DNA from: Opitutia bacterium
GTDB taxonomy: Bacteria; Verrucomicrobiota; Verrucomicrobiia; Opitutales; Opitutaceae
Assembly: GCA_003142615.1 (NCBI GenBank)
Contig: PLMW01000077.1
Location: 80,706-115,785, forward strand
DNA: 35,080 nt
Reading direction: 5' to 3'
The notes under the pieces were generated by a model. That model made no database searches. It was not told where the DNA came from and saw only the letters and a program-made list of their open reading frames with translations. Below, one piece after another: positions 16,426 to 27,065 of this stretch (the first letter of the stretch is position 1; every line of letters starts with the position of its first letter). Made by a program: the position numbers and the translations under genes.

Positions 16426-17910
16426 CTACAATAGGTCGGTGGAGCCCATCAGGTAGCGGTCGCACTCGCGGGCGGCGCCACGACCTTCATTGATGGCCCA
16501 TACCACAAGGCTCTGCCCGCGCCGGCAGTCGCCGGCGGCAAACACTCCCTTGAGGTTGGTCGTGTACTTCTCGTGCTCCGCCCTGATGTTGCTGTGTGCG
16601 TCGACCTCGACCCCGAGGTCCTTGAGCAGCGCCTGCTCAGGTCCGAGAAAACCCATCGCTAGCAGGACGAGCTGCGCCGGTCGTGTCTCTTCGGTGCCGG
16701 GCTGCTCCTTCGGTACGAACTGGCCTCTATCGTTTTTCTCCCACTTGACCTGGATGGTGACGAGTTTCTTCACGCGATCTTCACTGTCTCCGATGAACTT
16801 CTTGACCGTGGTGAGATAAATGCGGGGGTCGGCGCCATACTTCGCGGCGGCCTCCTCCTGGCCGTAGTCCATGCGGTAGACCTTGGGCCACTCGGGCCAG
16901 GGGTTGTCCGCGGTGCGCTCCATGGGTGGCTTGGGCAGGATTTCAATCTGCACGAGGCTTTTGCACTCCTGCCGCATGGCGGTGCCGACGCAGTCCGTGC
17001 CGGTGTCGCCACCGCCGATGACCACGACGTCCTTGCCACGGGCGTGGACCGGGCTCGCGTCTGGATTCCCAGCGAGCACCGTCTTGGTGTTGGCGGTGAG
17101 ATATTCTATCGCGAAGTGCACGCCCTTGAGATCGCGTCCTTCAATGGGAAGGTCGCGAGGCTGCGTGGCACCGGTGCAAATGACGGTGGCGGCGTATTCC
17201 TTAAGGAAGATTTGCGGCTCGACGTTTTCACCAACGTTGGCGCTGCAGATGAACTTGATGCCCTCCTGCTCCATGAGGTCGAGGCGGCGCAGGAGAACCT
17301 CCTGCTTATCGAGTTTCATATTGGGGATGCCATACATGAGCAGACCGCCAGGACGGTCGGCACGCTCGAAAACCGTCACCCAGTGGCCGGCTTTGTTGAG
17401 CTGGGCGGCGGCGGCAAGGCCCGCCGGACCGGAGCCGATGACGGCAACCTGCTTGCCAGTGCGGCTTCGGGGAGGTTCTGGGAGCACCCAGCCTTCCTCC
17501 CAGCCTCTATCGATGATGCTGCACTCGATGTTCTTGATCGTGACCGGGGGGTTGGTGATGCCGAGCACGCAGGAGCCCTCACAGGGCGCAGGACATACGC
17601 GGCCGGTGAACTCCGGAAAGTTGTTGGTCTGGTGCAGGCGTTCGAGCGCCTCACGCCAGAGGCCACGATAGATCAGATCGTTCCACTCGGGGATCAGGTT
17701 GTGGATCGGGCACCCGGAGGCCATGCCGCTGATAAGCTTGCCGGTATGGCAGAAGGGAACGCCACAATCCATGCAACGCGCGCCCTGGTTGCGGAGCTTC
17801 TTTTCCTCCATGTGGTGGTGAAACTCCTTCCAGTCGCGCACGCGCGCTAGCGGCGCACGGTCCACAGGTAGTTCTCGCAGATACTCAATGAATCCAGTTG
17901 GTTTGCCCAT
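16426..17910 (-). CDS. gltD: glutamate synthase (NADPH) small subunit
   Basis: GltD feeds electrons from NADPH through FAD and Fe-S centres to GltB. The 494-residue product starts [18 protein letters not shown], the usual N-terminus. Two cysteine groups for the 4Fe-4S clusters follow: [10 protein letters not shown] with [10 protein letters not shown], and [12 protein letters not shown]. An FAD fold ([17 protein letters not shown]) and a NADPH fold ([20 protein letters not shown]) come next. The C-terminal FAD motif is [19 protein letters not shown]. Length is typical. It starts 40 bases after the gltB stop, so gltB-gltD form one operon. It converges on the KaiC-like fusion gene, with about 120 bases between their ends and no obvious terminator. 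Confidence 0.97.
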   Translation of the reverse strand: MGKPTGFIEYLRELPVDRAPLARVRDWKEFHHHMEEKKLRNQGARCMDCGVPFCHTGKLISGMASGCPIHNLIPEWNDLIYRGLWREALERLHQTNNFPEFTGRVCPAPCEGSCVLGITNPPVTIKNIECSIIDRGWEEGWVLPEPPRSRTGKQVAVIGSGPAGLAAAAQLNKAGHWVTVFERADRPGGLLMYGIPNMKLDKQEVLLRRLDLMEQEGIKFICSANVGENVEPQIFLKEYAATVICTGATQPRDLPIEGRDLKGVHFAIEYLTANTKTVLAGNPDASPVHARGKDVVVIGGGDTGTDCVGTAMRQECKSLVQIEILPKPPMERTADNPWPEWPKVYRMDYGQEEAAAKYGADPRIYLTTVKKFIGDSEDRVKKLVTIQVKWEKNDRGQFVPKEQPGTEETRPAQLVLLAMGFLGPEQALLKDLGVEVDAHSNIRAEHEKYTTNLKGVFAAGDCRRGQSLVVWAINEGRGAARECDRYLMGSTDLL

Positions 17911-17950
17911 CGTCGTGAAATCCGGTGTCGGGTGATGAGTTGCGGTGGAA

Positions 17951-20900
17951 TTAGTTGCCGCCGATGCGCGAGAGGTCGCGGGCGTTTTCCTCGAAGGCGA
18001 CCATGATGGCCTCTTCGCCGGTCAAGCCCTGCTCGTGGACACGCTGGATGCACTCCAGCACGCGTTTGTAGTCCTTGGGCATGACTTTCACAAAGAGAGG
18101 TAGCAGCTGCTCCCAGGTGTCGAGCACCTGCCGGGCACGCGTGCTCTTCGTATAGGTGAAATGTTTCTCGACCATGGTGCGAACCTCGGCGGCCTCCGCC
18201 GGGTCCTCAATCTTTTCGAGGCCGACCATCTGCAGGTTGACGTTCCTGGCGAAGTCGCCCTGCTCATCGAGCACGTAGGCGATGCCACCCGACATGCCTG
18301 CCGCGAAGTTGCGGCCGGCTGGGCCCAGCACCACGACACGGCCGCCGGTCATGTATTCGCATCCGTGGTCGCCCACGGATTCGACCACGGCATTAATGCC
18401 GCTGTTGCGGACGCAGAAGCGCTCGCCCGCCATGCCGCGGATGTAAGCCTCGCCGCTGGTGGCGCCATAGAAGGCTACATTGCCGACGATGATGTTTTCC
18501 TCCGGCACAAAGGTGGAGCCGGCAGGCGGGAACACGATGATCCGGCCGCCAGACAGCCCCTTGCCGATGTAGTCGTTGGCGTCGCCTTCCAGCAGGAAGG
18601 TCATGCCCTTTGGCATGAACGCGCCGAAGCTCTGTCCGGCCGAACCCCGGAAGTGGACCCGGATGGTGTCCTCGGGCAGGCCCTGGGCACCCCACTTCTT
18701 TGTCACTTCGCTGCCGGTGATGGTGCCGACGACGCGATTGACATTCCTGATGGGCATTTGCGCCACGATCTTCTCACCGCGCTCGATGGCGGGCTTGCAG
18801 AGGGCGAGAAGCACGGTGAGATCCAGTGATTTTTCCAGCCCGTGGTCCTGTGGAATCTGGCAGTAGCGGCCGATGCCGGAATCAACATCGGGCTGATAGA
18901 GAATGTTGCTGAAGTCGAGGCCCTTGGCCTTCCAGTGATCGACGGCCTTCCTTGGCTCGAGGTAATCGACGCGGCCGACCATCTCCTCGACCGTGCGGAA
19001 GCCGAGCTGGGCCATGATTTCCCGCAGCTCCTCGGCAATGAAACGCATGAAATTGATGACGTCCTCCGGCCTGCCGGAGAACTTGGCGCGCAGGCGCGGA
19101 TCCTGCGTGGCAACGCCGGCCGGACAGGTGTTGAGATGGCAGACCCGCATCATGATGCAGCCCGAGGCGACGAGCGGCGCGGTGGCGAAACCAAACTCCT
19201 CAGCACCGAGCAGCGCGGCGATGGCGACGTCGCGGCCGGTCTTCAGCTGGCCGTCGGCCTCGACCGCGATGCGGTCACGGAGATTGTTAAGCACAAGGGT
19301 TTGGTGCGTCTCGGCCAAGCCAAGCTCCCATGGCAGGCCGGCGTGCTTGATCGAGGTCAGTGGTGAAGCGCCGGTGCCACCGTCATGACCGGAGATAAGC
19401 ACGACGTCGGCGTGCGCCTTGGCGACACCGGCGGCAATGGTGCCCACCCCGACCTCGGCGACGAGTTTCACGCTAATGCGAGCCTGCCGGTTGGCGTTCT
19501 TGAGGTCGTGGATCAACTCCGCGAGATCTTCAATCGAGTAGATATCGTGGTGCGGTGGTGGCGAGATGAGGCCGACGCCAGCCGTGGTGAGGCGGGTCTT
19601 CGCGATCCAAGGATAGACTTTGGTGCCGGGAAGCTGGCCGCCCTCGCCGGGCTTGGCGCCCTGGGCCATCTTGATCTGGAGTTCGCGGGCATTGACGAGG
19701 TACTCGCTCGTGACGCCGAAGCGGCCTGAGGCGACCTGCTTGATGGCGGAGTTGAGGGAATCGCCGTTGGGCTGAGGCTGATAACGGGCGGGATCTTCGC
19801 CGCCCTCGCCGGTGTTGCTTTTGCCACCGATGCGATTCATCGCGATGGCGAGCGTCTCGTGCGCCTCCTTGCTGATGGAGCCGTAGGACATCGCGCCGGT
19901 CTTGAACCGCTTCATGATACTCTCGGCTGGCTCCACCTGGTCGACCGGGATCGGGCTGCCGGCCTTGAACTCCAGCAGACTGCGCAGTGTGCAGAGGTTC
20001 TTCGACTGGTCGTTGATGAGCTTCGCGTACTCCTTGAAGACTGCGTAACTGCCCGTCCGCACCGCCTTCTGCAGTCGGTGGATGGTTTCGGGATTGAAAA
20101 GGTGGGCCTCACCATCATCGCGCCACTGGTACTGCCCGCCGGCGGGCAGTACATGACCGTTGACCTGACGTTCAGGGAAGGCCTGGTGGTGTCGCGCGAG
20201 AACTTCCTGGGCAATGACATCGAGTCCGATGCCGCCCACGCGGGATGGCGTCCACGTGAAGTAACTGTCCACCACATCCTGCCGGAGGCCCACCGCCTCG
20301 AAGACCTGCGCGCCGCGGTAGCTCTGGATGGAGGAGATACCCATCTTGGACATCACTTTGATGACACCCTTGGAGGCGGCCTTGACGATGTTCTTGCAGG
20401 CGGTCTTGTGGTTCACATTGGGCAACAGGCCGTCGTGGATCATCTCATCGATCGTTTCGAAGGCGAGGTAGGGGTTGATGGCGCTGCAGCCGTAGCCGAT
20501 CAGCAGCGCGAAGTGGTGCACTTCGCGCGCCTCGGCCGTCTCAAGCACCATGCTGATGCGAGTGCGCAACCCTTCACGGATGAGGTAATGGTGGAGGCCA
20601 GCGACGGCGAGCAGCGCGGGCACCGGCGCGTAATCCTGGTTCACTCCGCGGTCGCTGAGGATGATGAGGTTGATTTCCTCCTCCTCAATCATGCGGCGTG
20701 CCATCACGCACAGCTCCTCCAAGGACTTGGCGAGGCCCTTCTCACCGCGGGTCACGCGGAAGAGGATGGGCAGCACCCCGACCTTGAAACCAGGTAGGTT
20801 GAGGCGACGCAGCTTGGCGAACTCCTCGTTGGTGAGAATCGGCCATTCCAGCTCCACGCGACGGCACGCGGACGGCTGCGGGTTCAGAAGGTTGCCCTCG

Positions 20901-22585
20901 GAACCGAGCCGTGTTTCCGCCGAGGTGATGATTTCTTCACGAATGCAGTCGATGGGCGGGTTGGTAACCTGGGCGAAGAGCTGCTTGAAATAATCGTAGA
21001 GCAACCGGGGCTTGTTGGAGAGCACCGCGAGGGCCGCGTCGTTGCCCATTGAGCCGACGGCTTCGACGCCATCGCACGCCATCGGGGTGAGAAGGATGCG
21101 TTGATCCTCGAAAGTATAGCCGAAGGCAATCTGCCGTTGAAGCAGCGTCTTAGCCTCCGGCTCAGGCAGGGTGGGCGCTGGCGGCAGATCATCAAGATGC
21201 ACGAGGTGCTCCTTGAGCCAGAGGCGATAAGGGCGCTCGGTAGTGATCTTGCCCTTGATCTCTTCATCGGAGATGATGCGGCCTTCCTCGGTATCGATAA
21301 GGAACATGCGGCCCGGCTGAAGGCGGCCTTTCTGGGCGATTTGATCTGCCGGCACTTCGAGCACACCCACCTCGGAGGCCATGATGACGCGGTCATCCTT
21401 CGTCACATAGTAGCGCGAGGGGCGGAGGCCGTTGCGATCAAGCACGGCGCCGATCTTCTTGCCATCGGTGAAGGCAATGGAGGCCGGGCCATCCCACGGC
21501 TCCATCAGACAGGAGTGATACTGATAGAAGGCCTTCCGCGCATCGTCCATGCTCTCATGCTTGGACCACGGTTCGGGGATCATCATCATCATTGCGTGTG
21601 GAAGCGAGCGGCCGGTGAGCACGAGCATTTCGAGCGTGTTGTCGAACATGGCCGAGTCGCTGCCGTTGGGATCGATGATGGGGTGCACCTTCCTCATGTC
21701 GTCGCCGAACAGGTCCGACTCGAAGAGTGCGCCGCGGGCATGCATCCAATTGATGTTGCCGCGCAGCGTGTTGATCTCTCCATTATGCGCCATGTAGCGA
21801 TACGGATGGGCGCGTTCCCAACTCGGGAAGGTGTTGGTACTGAAACGTGAATGGACGAGCGCGAGAGCGGTCTCCATCGCCGGATCCTGCAGATCGGGAA
21901 AATATTCCGGCAGTTGCTCAGTCAGGAGCATGCCCTTGTAGATGATTGTCTTGTAGGACAGGCTGGGCAGATACCAGTATTCCCCGCCATCGAGGCCGGC
22001 GGTGCGGATCTCGTTGTAGGCGCGCTTCCGGATTACATAGAGCTTCCGTTCGAATGCCAAGTCATCGACCAGTTGCTTGCCCCGGCCGATGAAAATCTGC
22101 CGGATGAACGGTTCACACGAACGGGCGGTGTCACCTAGCGACGCGCTGTTGGTGGGCACTGTGCGCCAGCCGAGAAAACTCTGCCCTTCCGACTGGACGA
22201 TCTGCTCGAAGCGCTCCTCCAGACGGCGGCGGTGCGTGGGATTGCGCGGCAGGAAAACGAGGCCGCAGCCGTACTCGGCAGGGCCTGGCAGGGCAATGCG
22301 GGTTTTCTTGCACGCCTCGGAAAAAAAGGCATGCGGTATCTGAAGCAGCACGCCGGCGCCATCGCCGGTATTGGGCTCGCTGCCACTTGCACCACGGTGA
22401 TCGAGGTTCTTTAGCACCTGAATGGCCTGCTGCAGAATCTGATGGGATTTGCGTCCCTTGATATCGACTACGAACCCCACTCCGCAGGCATCGTGTTCGA
22501 ACCAAGGATCGTAGAGACCCTGCTTCGGCGGCAGCCCGGGCCGCCGGAACTGGGGACCGAGGGTGCTGTCACTTCTTTTGTTCAT
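17951..22585 (-). CDS. gltB: glutamate synthase large subunit
   Basis: GltB makes two glutamates from glutamine and 2-oxoglutarate. The 1544-residue product begins with a propeptide of about 33 residues before Cys34 in [11 protein letters not shown], the class II glutaminase nucleophile. The central domain and the FMN-binding synthase domain follow, including [40 protein letters not shown] and the 3Fe-4S segment [13 protein letters not shown]. The C-terminal part is the GXGXG beta-helix ([29 protein letters not shown]). ATG at 22585 (MNKRSD) is chosen over the frame start at 22621, because the upstream codons run through the palindrome at 22606-22621. It is the first gene of the gltBD operon. 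Confidence 0.97.
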   Translation of the reverse strand: MNKRSDSTLGPQFRRPGLPPKQGLYDPWFEHDACGVGFVVDIKGRKSHQILQQAIQVLKNLDHRGASGSEPNTGDGAGVLLQIPHAFFSEACKKTRIALPGPAEYGCGLVFLPRNPTHRRRLEERFEQIVQSEGQSFLGWRTVPTNSASLGDTARSCEPFIRQIFIGRGKQLVDDLAFERKLYVIRKRAYNEIRTAGLDGGEYWYLPSLSYKTIIYKGMLLTEQLPEYFPDLQDPAMETALALVHSRFSTNTFPSWERAHPYRYMAHNGEINTLRGNINWMHARGALFESDLFGDDMRKVHPIIDPNGSDSAMFDNTLEMLVLTGRSLPHAMMMMIPEPWSKHESMDDARKAFYQYHSCLMEPWDGPASIAFTDGKKIGAVLDRNGLRPSRYYVTKDDRVIMASEVGVLEVPADQIAQKGRLQPGRMFLIDTEEGRIISDEEIKGKITTERPYRLWLKEHLVHLDDLPPAPTLPEPEAKTLLQRQIAFGYTFEDQRILLTPMACDGVEAVGSMGNDAALAVLSNKPRLLYDYFKQLFAQVTNPPIDCIREEIITSAETRLGSEGNLLNPQPSACRRVELEWPILTNEEFAKLRRLNLPGFKVGVLPILFRVTRGEKGLAKSLEELCVMARRMIEEEEINLIILSDRGVNQDYAPVPALLAVAGLHHYLIREGLRTRISMVLETAEAREVHHFALLIGYGCSAINPYLAFETIDEMIHDGLLPNVNHKTACKNIVKAASKGVIKVMSKMGISSIQSYRGAQVFEAVGLRQDVVDSYFTWTPSRVGGIGLDVIAQEVLARHHQAFPERQVNGHVLPAGGQYQWRDDGEAHLFNPETIHRLQKAVRTGSYAVFKEYAKLINDQSKNLCTLRSLLEFKAGSPIPVDQVEPAESIMKRFKTGAMSYGSISKEAHETLAIAMNRIGGKSNTGEGGEDPARYQPQPNGDSLNSAIKQVASGRFGVTSEYLVNARELQIKMAQGAKPGEGGQLPGTKVYPWIAKTRLTTAGVGLISPPPHHDIYSIEDLAELIHDLKNANRQARISVKLVAEVGVGTIAAGVAKAHADVVLISGHDGGTGASPLTSIKHAGLPWELGLAETHQTLVLNNLRDRIAVEADGQLKTGRDVAIAALLGAEEFGFATAPLVASGCIMMRVCHLNTCPAGVATQDPRLRAKFSGRPEDVINFMRFIAEELREIMAQLGFRTVEEMVGRVDYLEPRKAVDHWKAKGLDFSNILYQPDVDSGIGRYCQIPQDHGLEKSLDLTVLLALCKPAIERGEKIVAQMPIRNVNRVVGTITGSEVTKKWGAQGLPEDTIRVHFRGSAGQSFGAFMPKGMTFLLEGDANDYIGKGLSGGRIIVFPPAGSTFVPEENIIVGNVAFYGATSGEAYIRGMAGERFCVRNSGINAVVESVGDHGCEYMTGGRVVVLGPAGRNFAAGMSGGIAYVLDEQGDFARNVNLQMVGLEKIEDPAEAAEVRTMVEKHFTYTKSTRARQVLDTWEQLLPLFVKVMPKDYKRVLECIQRVHEQGLTGEEAIMVAFEENARDLSRIGGN

Positions 22586-22605
22586 TTTTCGGATACCGCG
22601 TCGCG

Positions 22606-22621
22606 TTGACCATCGGGTCAA
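22606..22621. promoter_or_regulatory. TTGACC-N4-GGTCAA palindrome before gltB, candidate operator
   Basis: TTGACCATCGGGTCAA is a perfect 6-4-6 inverted repeat 21 bases upstream of the chosen gltB start. Read on the minus strand, its left half TTGACC could also serve as a -35 element, though no clear -10 is seen at the right distance. A symmetric site this close to the start of the glutamate synthase operon suggests repressor or activator binding. The regulator family cannot be named from the site alone. Confidence 0.45.
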
Positions 22622-22740
22622 TGGTAAACTGGGTTTTTATGAGCAGAGGGTCAGACTAAAAGGTGTCGGCAGGGACAAGTGATGTTTTGTGATGGCCAAG
22701 CAGGCGTGGGTGGAAGGTTTGAGGGCAATAATGCATGCGC

Positions 22741-22774
22741 AAAAAAGGCCGGTCGCGCGGTGCGTGAGCCGGCC
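22741..22774 (-). terminator. rho-independent terminator of the glutaredoxin-like gene
   Basis: On the minus strand, GGCCGGCTCAC, a short loop, and GCGACCGGCC form a stem with a core of six G-C pairs, immediately followed by TTTTTT. It starts about 37 bases after the stop of the glutaredoxin-like gene and separates that gene from gltB. Confidence 0.75.
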
Positions 22775-22811
22775 CTGTAAAAACTGAAATGGTTTTGACT
22801 GGGTCGGCTCG

Positions 22812-23147
22812 TCAGAAAAATCGGATGGTTTTGGTGGCCATTTTAGCATTCTCCCCGTCCGCACAGCCGACGTTGGTCGCCTCCTCGGCCAGAGCGTCGT
22901 TGGGTTTAACGAGGTCGTTGGCGAGAAGGTAGTTCTCGACTTCCTCGCCGGAAACATCGGCCAGCATGACGCCGTCGATCTCGACACAGGGGGAAAGGGG
23001 CTGACCTGACTTGTGCACCATCTCCTCGTAGTTTGCACCGGTGGTGAGGATGTTGATGTCCTCATAGGCGAGGCTGTATTTGTGCATGATGGCGCGGACG
23101 CCGCGGGACCAACCGCAGTGTGGTTTCAGGTATGCCCTAATCTTCAT
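22812..23147 (-). CDS. monothiol glutaredoxin-like protein
   Basis: The 111-residue product has a thioredoxin-fold start, MKIRAYLKPHCGWSRGVRAI. Its CGWS active site lacks the second cysteine (monothiol type). The cis-proline segment QPLSPCVEIDG carries an extra cysteine. A non-family tail follows from about residue 85, TNVGCADGENAKMATKTIRF, with one more cysteine. Glutaredoxins of this type reduce glutathione- or other thiol-mixed disulfides, or carry Fe-S clusters; which applies here is unknown. It lies upstream of gltB on the same strand but is separated from it by a terminator. GltB and GltD are both Fe-S proteins, so a maturation link is conceivable but not shown. Confidence 0.85.
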   Translation of the reverse strand: MKIRAYLKPHCGWSRGVRAIMHKYSLAYEDINILTTGANYEEMVHKSGQPLSPCVEIDGVMLADVSGEEVENYLLANDLVKPNDALAEEATNVGCADGENAKMATKTIRFF

Positions 23148-23320
23148 GCTTAAACAATGCCGAGAGGCGAAGGCGGCGCAACTTATAGGAGTGATTTCTG
23201 CGCAATCAAGAGAAAGCTTGGGCTTTTTTCAGGGGATAACCCCCGGCCACCGGCCGCCAAATCATGGTGCTTCGGAAATTTGCCTAGCGGCGCCCCACCC
23301 TTTCGTCTAAACCCCGACCG

Positions 23321-24298
23321 ATGAAAGTTCTCGTAACCGGCGCGGCCGGGTTTATCGGCTTCCATATCTGCCAGCGGCTGGTCTCGTCGCGGAAGTGCGA
23401 GGTGCTCGGCGTGGACAACCTGAACGATTACGCTTCCGGTGAGTTGAAGCGTGCGCGCCTCGCGGAGCTGGAGAAGCTGGAGGGTTTCCGTTTCGTGAAG
23501 GCCGACTTCGCCGATGTGACGGCGTTCGACGGCATCTATGAGCATTTCCGGCCGGATTATGTCGCGCATCTCGGTGCGCAAACGGGGGTGCGCTACAGCC
23601 TCGAAAACCCGGCGGCCTATGTGCATAGCAATGTCGATGGTTTCGCCAGCGTGCTCGAGGCCGCCCGGCGGCGCCCGCCACACCATCTGGTCTTTGCCTC
23701 GAGCAGTTCCGTCTACGGCGCGAATGCGCGGGTGCCGTTTCGCGAAGACGACGATACAGGACATCCGCTCTCATTTTATGCCGCGACCAAGAAGGCCAAT
23801 GAAGCCATGGCCTACAGTTACGCCCATATGCACGGCTTGCGTCTTACCGGCCTGCGTTTTTTCACGGTCTACGGCCCTTGGGGGCGGCCGGACATGACGC
23901 CGATTCTCTTTGCTCGCGCCATCTGCGAGGGCAAGCCGGTCAGGCTCTACAATCATGGCCGTTATCAGCGTGATTTCACCTACATCGACGACATTGTGGA
24001 CGGTGTCCTGAAGGTCCTGCTCTATACGCCTGCCGAAAAAAACATCCCGCCTTGGCGTATTTTCAATGTCGGTCACAACCATCCCGTCGAAATGGCGCTT
24101 TTTGTGCGGATGCTCGAGTCGCTTCTTGGCCGGACAGCACAATGGGAACTGCTGCCGCCGTTGGCGACCGAGATGCCCGCAACCTGCGCTGACCTCACAA
24201 ACATTCACGCGGCTGTCGGCTACGAGCCGAAGGTGCCCCTTGAGGAGGGTTTGCGGAGGTTCGTAGAGTGGTTTAAGTGCTACTATGGCTGTTCATGA
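23321..24298 (+). CDS. NAD-dependent epimerase, UDP-glucuronate 4-epimerase-like
   Basis: The 325-residue product is an extended short-chain dehydrogenase. It has the NAD motif VTGAAGFIGFH (Gly7 to Gly13), the catalytic serine region FASSSSVYG, and the YxxxK pair Tyr153/Lys157 in SFYAATKKANE. The segment LRFFTVYGPWGRPDM, followed by YQRDFTYIDDIVDGV, is characteristic of UDP-glucuronate 4-epimerases, which make UDP-galacturonate for polysaccharides. GalE-type or dTDP-sugar activity cannot be excluded. The ATG at 23321 places the glycine motif at the usual distance. It is a single gene, divergent from the glutaredoxin gene. A short CCGCC-GGGG-GGCGG hairpin right after the stop may end its transcript, but there is no T run. 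Confidence 0.9.
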   Translation: MKVLVTGAAGFIGFHICQRLVSSRKCEVLGVDNLNDYASGELKRARLAELEKLEGFRFVKADFADVTAFDGIYEHFRPDYVAHLGAQTGVRYSLENPAAYVHSNVDGFASVLEAARRRPPHHLVFASSSSVYGANARVPFREDDDTGHPLSFYAATKKANEAMAYSYAHMHGLRLTGLRFFTVYGPWGRPDMTPILFARAICEGKPVRLYNHGRYQRDFTYIDDIVDGVLKVLLYTPAEKNIPPWRIFNVGHNHPVEMALFVRMLESLLGRTAQWELLPPLATEMPATCADLTNIHAAVGYEPKVPLEEGLRRFVEWFKCYYGCS

Positions 24299-24476
24299 GA
24301 CGGGCTCCGCCGGGGGGCGGCTTTGCCATTGCATCACCCGTTGTCCTCGCACTTCTTTTCATTTGCGCCGGACGATGCTTTGCAGAAAAAAGGCGTGGCG
24401 AACGCACGCTTGCTTCTTTCTCCGCCCGGTGCTGTCTTTTCCATAAAACGATTGCGTTTCTAATTCCATAAATTCC

Positions 24477-25571
24477 ATGTCCAAACCCGTCCCTGTCAAA
24501 GCCTCACCTCTCCCTGTCCGTTTTGACCCGCCCGACCGGGCCACCGACCCCGCGCGGGACAAGAATATTGAACTCGCCGTCTCCGCTATCACTAAACAGT
24601 TCGGCGAGGGATCCATCATGCGTCTCGGTAGTGCGACGCGCATGGTGGTCGACACCATCTCAACGGGTTCGCTCGCCATCGACCTCACCCTGGGCGTCGG
24701 CGGTCTGCCACGCGGCCGCATCATCGAGATTTTTGGGCCCGAGTCGTCGGGCAAGACCACCTTCTGTCTGAGTGTCATCGCCGAGGCCCAGCGCCGCGGT
24801 GGTCTCGCTGCTTTCATTGACGTGGAACACGCGCTCGACCCCAAATATGCCCGCCTCGTCGGCCTGAAACTCGACGAACTCCTCGTTTCACAGCCCGACA
24901 GCGGTGAAGACGCGCTCAATATCGCCGAGACTCTCATCCGCTCGAACTCCATTGACGTCATTGTCATCGACTCCGTCGCTGCGCTCGTGTCGCGGGCCGA
25001 GCTTGATGGTCAGATGGGTGACGCAACCGTCGGTTCGCAGGCGCGCCTCATGAGTCAGGCCATGCGCCGTCTGACGTCGGTCGTCAGCCGAACCAAATGT
25101 GTATGCATCTTCACCAATCAAATTCGGGAGAAGATCGGCGTTATGTTCGGTAATCCGGAGACAACGCCCGGTGGACGCGCCTTGAAGTTTTTTTCCTCAC
25201 TCCGCCTCGATATTCGTCGCAAGGAGCAGCTTAAGACGCCCGACGGCAGGGTTGTGGGCAACCGCACCAAGATCAAGGTCGTGAAAAACAAAGTCGCGCC
25301 GCCATTCACCGAGTGCGAATTTGACATCATGTACAATGAAGGCATCTCGCGAACCGGCTCCCTTCTTGACCTCGGCCTCGAGCACAAGATCCTGGAGAAA
25401 AAAGGCGCGTGGATCGCATACAATGGTGAACTCATCGGGCAGGGGCGTGAAGCGGCCAAGGAGGCCCTTGCCAAGAATCCCGAACTGGCCGGTAAAATCT
25501 CAACTGAGATCCTCGCCCGCGTTAACGTTACCGGCGGCACTGCAGTCACGGGTGGTGCGCCGGTCGAGTGA
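24477..25571 (+). CDS. recA: recombinase RecA
   Basis: RecA forms ATP-dependent filaments on single-stranded DNA for strand exchange and SOS induction. The 364-residue product has the Walker A GPESSGKT (87-94), the Walker B-like [12 protein letters not shown], loop L1 [12 protein letters not shown], and loop L2 [21 protein letters not shown]. The first 25 residues are a proline-rich extension before the family core ([11 protein letters not shown]). The ATG at 24477 is the only sensible start. The tail is short and ends GGAPVE rather than with the acidic run of E. coli RecA. A strong terminator follows. No confident LexA box is visible upstream. Confidence 0.98.
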   Translation: MSKPVPVKASPLPVRFDPPDRATDPARDKNIELAVSAITKQFGEGSIMRLGSATRMVVDTISTGSLAIDLTLGVGGLPRGRIIEIFGPESSGKTTFCLSVIAEAQRRGGLAAFIDVEHALDPKYARLVGLKLDELLVSQPDSGEDALNIAETLIRSNSIDVIVIDSVAALVSRAELDGQMGDATVGSQARLMSQAMRRLTSVVSRTKCVCIFTNQIREKIGVMFGNPETTPGGRALKFFSSLRLDIRRKEQLKTPDGRVVGNRTKIKVVKNKVAPPFTECEFDIMYNEGISRTGSLLDLGLEHKILEKKGAWIAYNGELIGQGREAAKEALAKNPELAGKISTEILARVNVTGGTAVTGGAPVE

Positions 25572-25601
25572 AGGATAACTGAATCAGCCGGCCGTCATAT
25601 T

Positions 25602-25634
25602 AAGCGCTCCCAAAAACAGGAGCGCTTTCTTTTT
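25602..25634 (+). terminator. rho-independent terminator of recA
   Basis: AAGCGCTCC, an 8-base A-rich loop, and GGAGCGCTT form a perfect nine-base stem, followed by TCTTTTTG. It lies 30 bases after the recA stop and just before mnmE. Confidence 0.9.
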
Positions 25635-25666
25635 GCCTTCAGCAACAGCCTCGTTTGGGTGGCGGT

Positions 25667-27022
25667 GTGGCGTACTCCGCTGACACTATTGCTGCGCTGG
25701 CCACGCCGGTTGGCACCTCTGCCCTTGCAACCGTGCGTGCGAGCGGATCGCTAGTCGCTGAGCTTGGGGCGGCCATTTTCAACGAGCCCCCCCGGCCCCG
25801 CCTCGCACGCCACGGCGACTATCGCGACCGGACCGGTACACTCATCGACGACGTAGTATACACATACTTCCAAGCGCCCAACTCCTATACTGGCGAGGAC
25901 ATTCTTGAAGTCAGTTGCCATGGCAACTTGTTCATAGTTCATAAGATCTTAGATGATCTTTTTGCGCGTGGATGCCGGCCCGCCGAGCCCGGCGAATTCA
26001 CCAAAAGAGCCTTCCTTAACGGCCGGATCGACTTGAGCCAAGCTGAAGCGGTCGTCGATCTCATCCAGGCACACAGCGAACGCGCCCTTGCTGCTGCCAA
26101 TCAACAACTCCGCGGTTCGCTGGGCCGGCGCATGCAAGATATGATCAGCAGGCTGCTCGATCTGCTCGCAAACGTAGAGGCCTGCATCGATTTTCCCGAG
26201 GAAGATCTGCCGCCTGAAAACCGATCTTCCCTGCTTGCCGGCATTCAGCAACTACTTGCGGACACTGGCCGGCTTCTTGCCACAAGTCATTACGGCGAGA
26301 TGTTACGCGACGGCGTGAAAACCGTTATCCTTGGTGAACCCAACGCTGGCAAGAGCTGCCTGCTCAACCGTCTTGTCGGCTATGAACGGGCGCTCGTGAG
26401 CTCCGAACCCGGCACCACACGTGATTATCTCGAGGAGCGTATTGCTCTCGGACCTCACTGTATTAGATTTACCGATACCGCGGGCCTTAATGCTTCCCCC
26501 GCACCGCTCGAAAAACTCGGTATAACAAAAACACTGGAGCGGGCCGCCGTGGCGGATCTGATTCTTCTAGTTTTTGATGCCACGCGCGCGGCGCCGTTCT
26601 TGCCCCCAGAGATTCTTTCCCGTCTGACGCCGCAAAATACGTTGGTCGTTATTAACAAAACAGACCTCGCGCCGAATGGCCCCTACCCCAGGCCCCCTGA
26701 AAATCTGCCAGCAATAAAAGTCTCGGCTCTCACTGGTGCAGGTTGCGATGAGCTGGTATCTGCGATTGTCCGCCATGTGGAGTCATTCCGCATGGAATAT
26801 AGCGAAGATTTTGTAGCGATTAATGCACGCCACACCAATGCATTAAACCAAGCAACTGAATGCCTGCAGGCAGCAATGTATAAAATACCAATTGAATCTC
26901 CGCTTGAGCTACTGGCCAGTGACTTGCGTGGTGTGTTGAATGCATTTGGCGAAATCTCCGGCAAAATTGATAACGAGCAAATATTAGATCGTATCTTTGC
27001 TAAATTTTGTATTGGCAAATAG
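25667..27022 (+). CDS. mnmE: tRNA uridine-5-carboxymethylaminomethyl modification GTPase MnmE
   Basis: With MnmG, MnmE installs the cmnm5 group on wobble U34 of certain tRNAs. The 451-residue product has the N-terminal folate-binding part (DTIAALATPVGTSALATVR and DVVYTYFQAPNSYTGED). The helical domain follows, with an inserted G domain: G1 GEPNAGKS (about 223-230), the GTTRDYLEE switch, DTAGLN, and G4 INKTDL. It ends in the catalytic CIGK. I chose GTG at 25667, since it places DTIAAL about where E. coli MnmE has it; TTG at 25655 would add four residues. Base composition becomes AT-richer in the second half. It is followed after 43 bases by mnmG. Confidence 0.96.
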   Translation: MAYSADTIAALATPVGTSALATVRASGSLVAELGAAIFNEPPRPRLARHGDYRDRTGTLIDDVVYTYFQAPNSYTGEDILEVSCHGNLFIVHKILDDLFARGCRPAEPGEFTKRAFLNGRIDLSQAEAVVDLIQAHSERALAAANQQLRGSLGRRMQDMISRLLDLLANVEACIDFPEEDLPPENRSSLLAGIQQLLADTGRLLATSHYGEMLRDGVKTVILGEPNAGKSCLLNRLVGYERALVSSEPGTTRDYLEERIALGPHCIRFTDTAGLNASPAPLEKLGITKTLERAAVADLILLVFDATRAAPFLPPEILSRLTPQNTLVVINKTDLAPNGPYPRPPENLPAIKVSALTGAGCDELVSAIVRHVESFRMEYSEDFVAINARHTNALNQATECLQAAMYKIPIESPLELLASDLRGVLNAFGEISGKIDNEQILDRIFAKFCIGK

Positions 27023-27065
27023 ATTATTAATATTGTAACACCATATCCTTCAATATATTATAGTA

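Noticed and set aside
20248-20263. Second parS-like sequence around TCCACGTGAA in gltB
   Set aside because: About five mismatches to the consensus and no symmetry, as expected by chance.
19859-20797. 312-residue plus-strand frame inside gltB
   Set aside because: Antisense shadow; gltB is continuous through this region with conserved motifs.
24307-24320. CCGCC-GGGG-GGCGG hairpin as the epimerase terminator
   Set aside because: The stem is short and no T run follows.
24399-24412. CGAACGCACGCTTG as a LexA/SOS box before recA
   Set aside because: The left half matches the Gram-positive-type box but the right half has two mismatches, and the LexA motif of this lineage is unknown to me.
24277-24471. 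64-residue frame between the epimerase and recA with a hydrophobic N-terminus
   Set aside because: It overlaps the epimerase end in another frame, has no ribosome binding site, and the sequence looks random.
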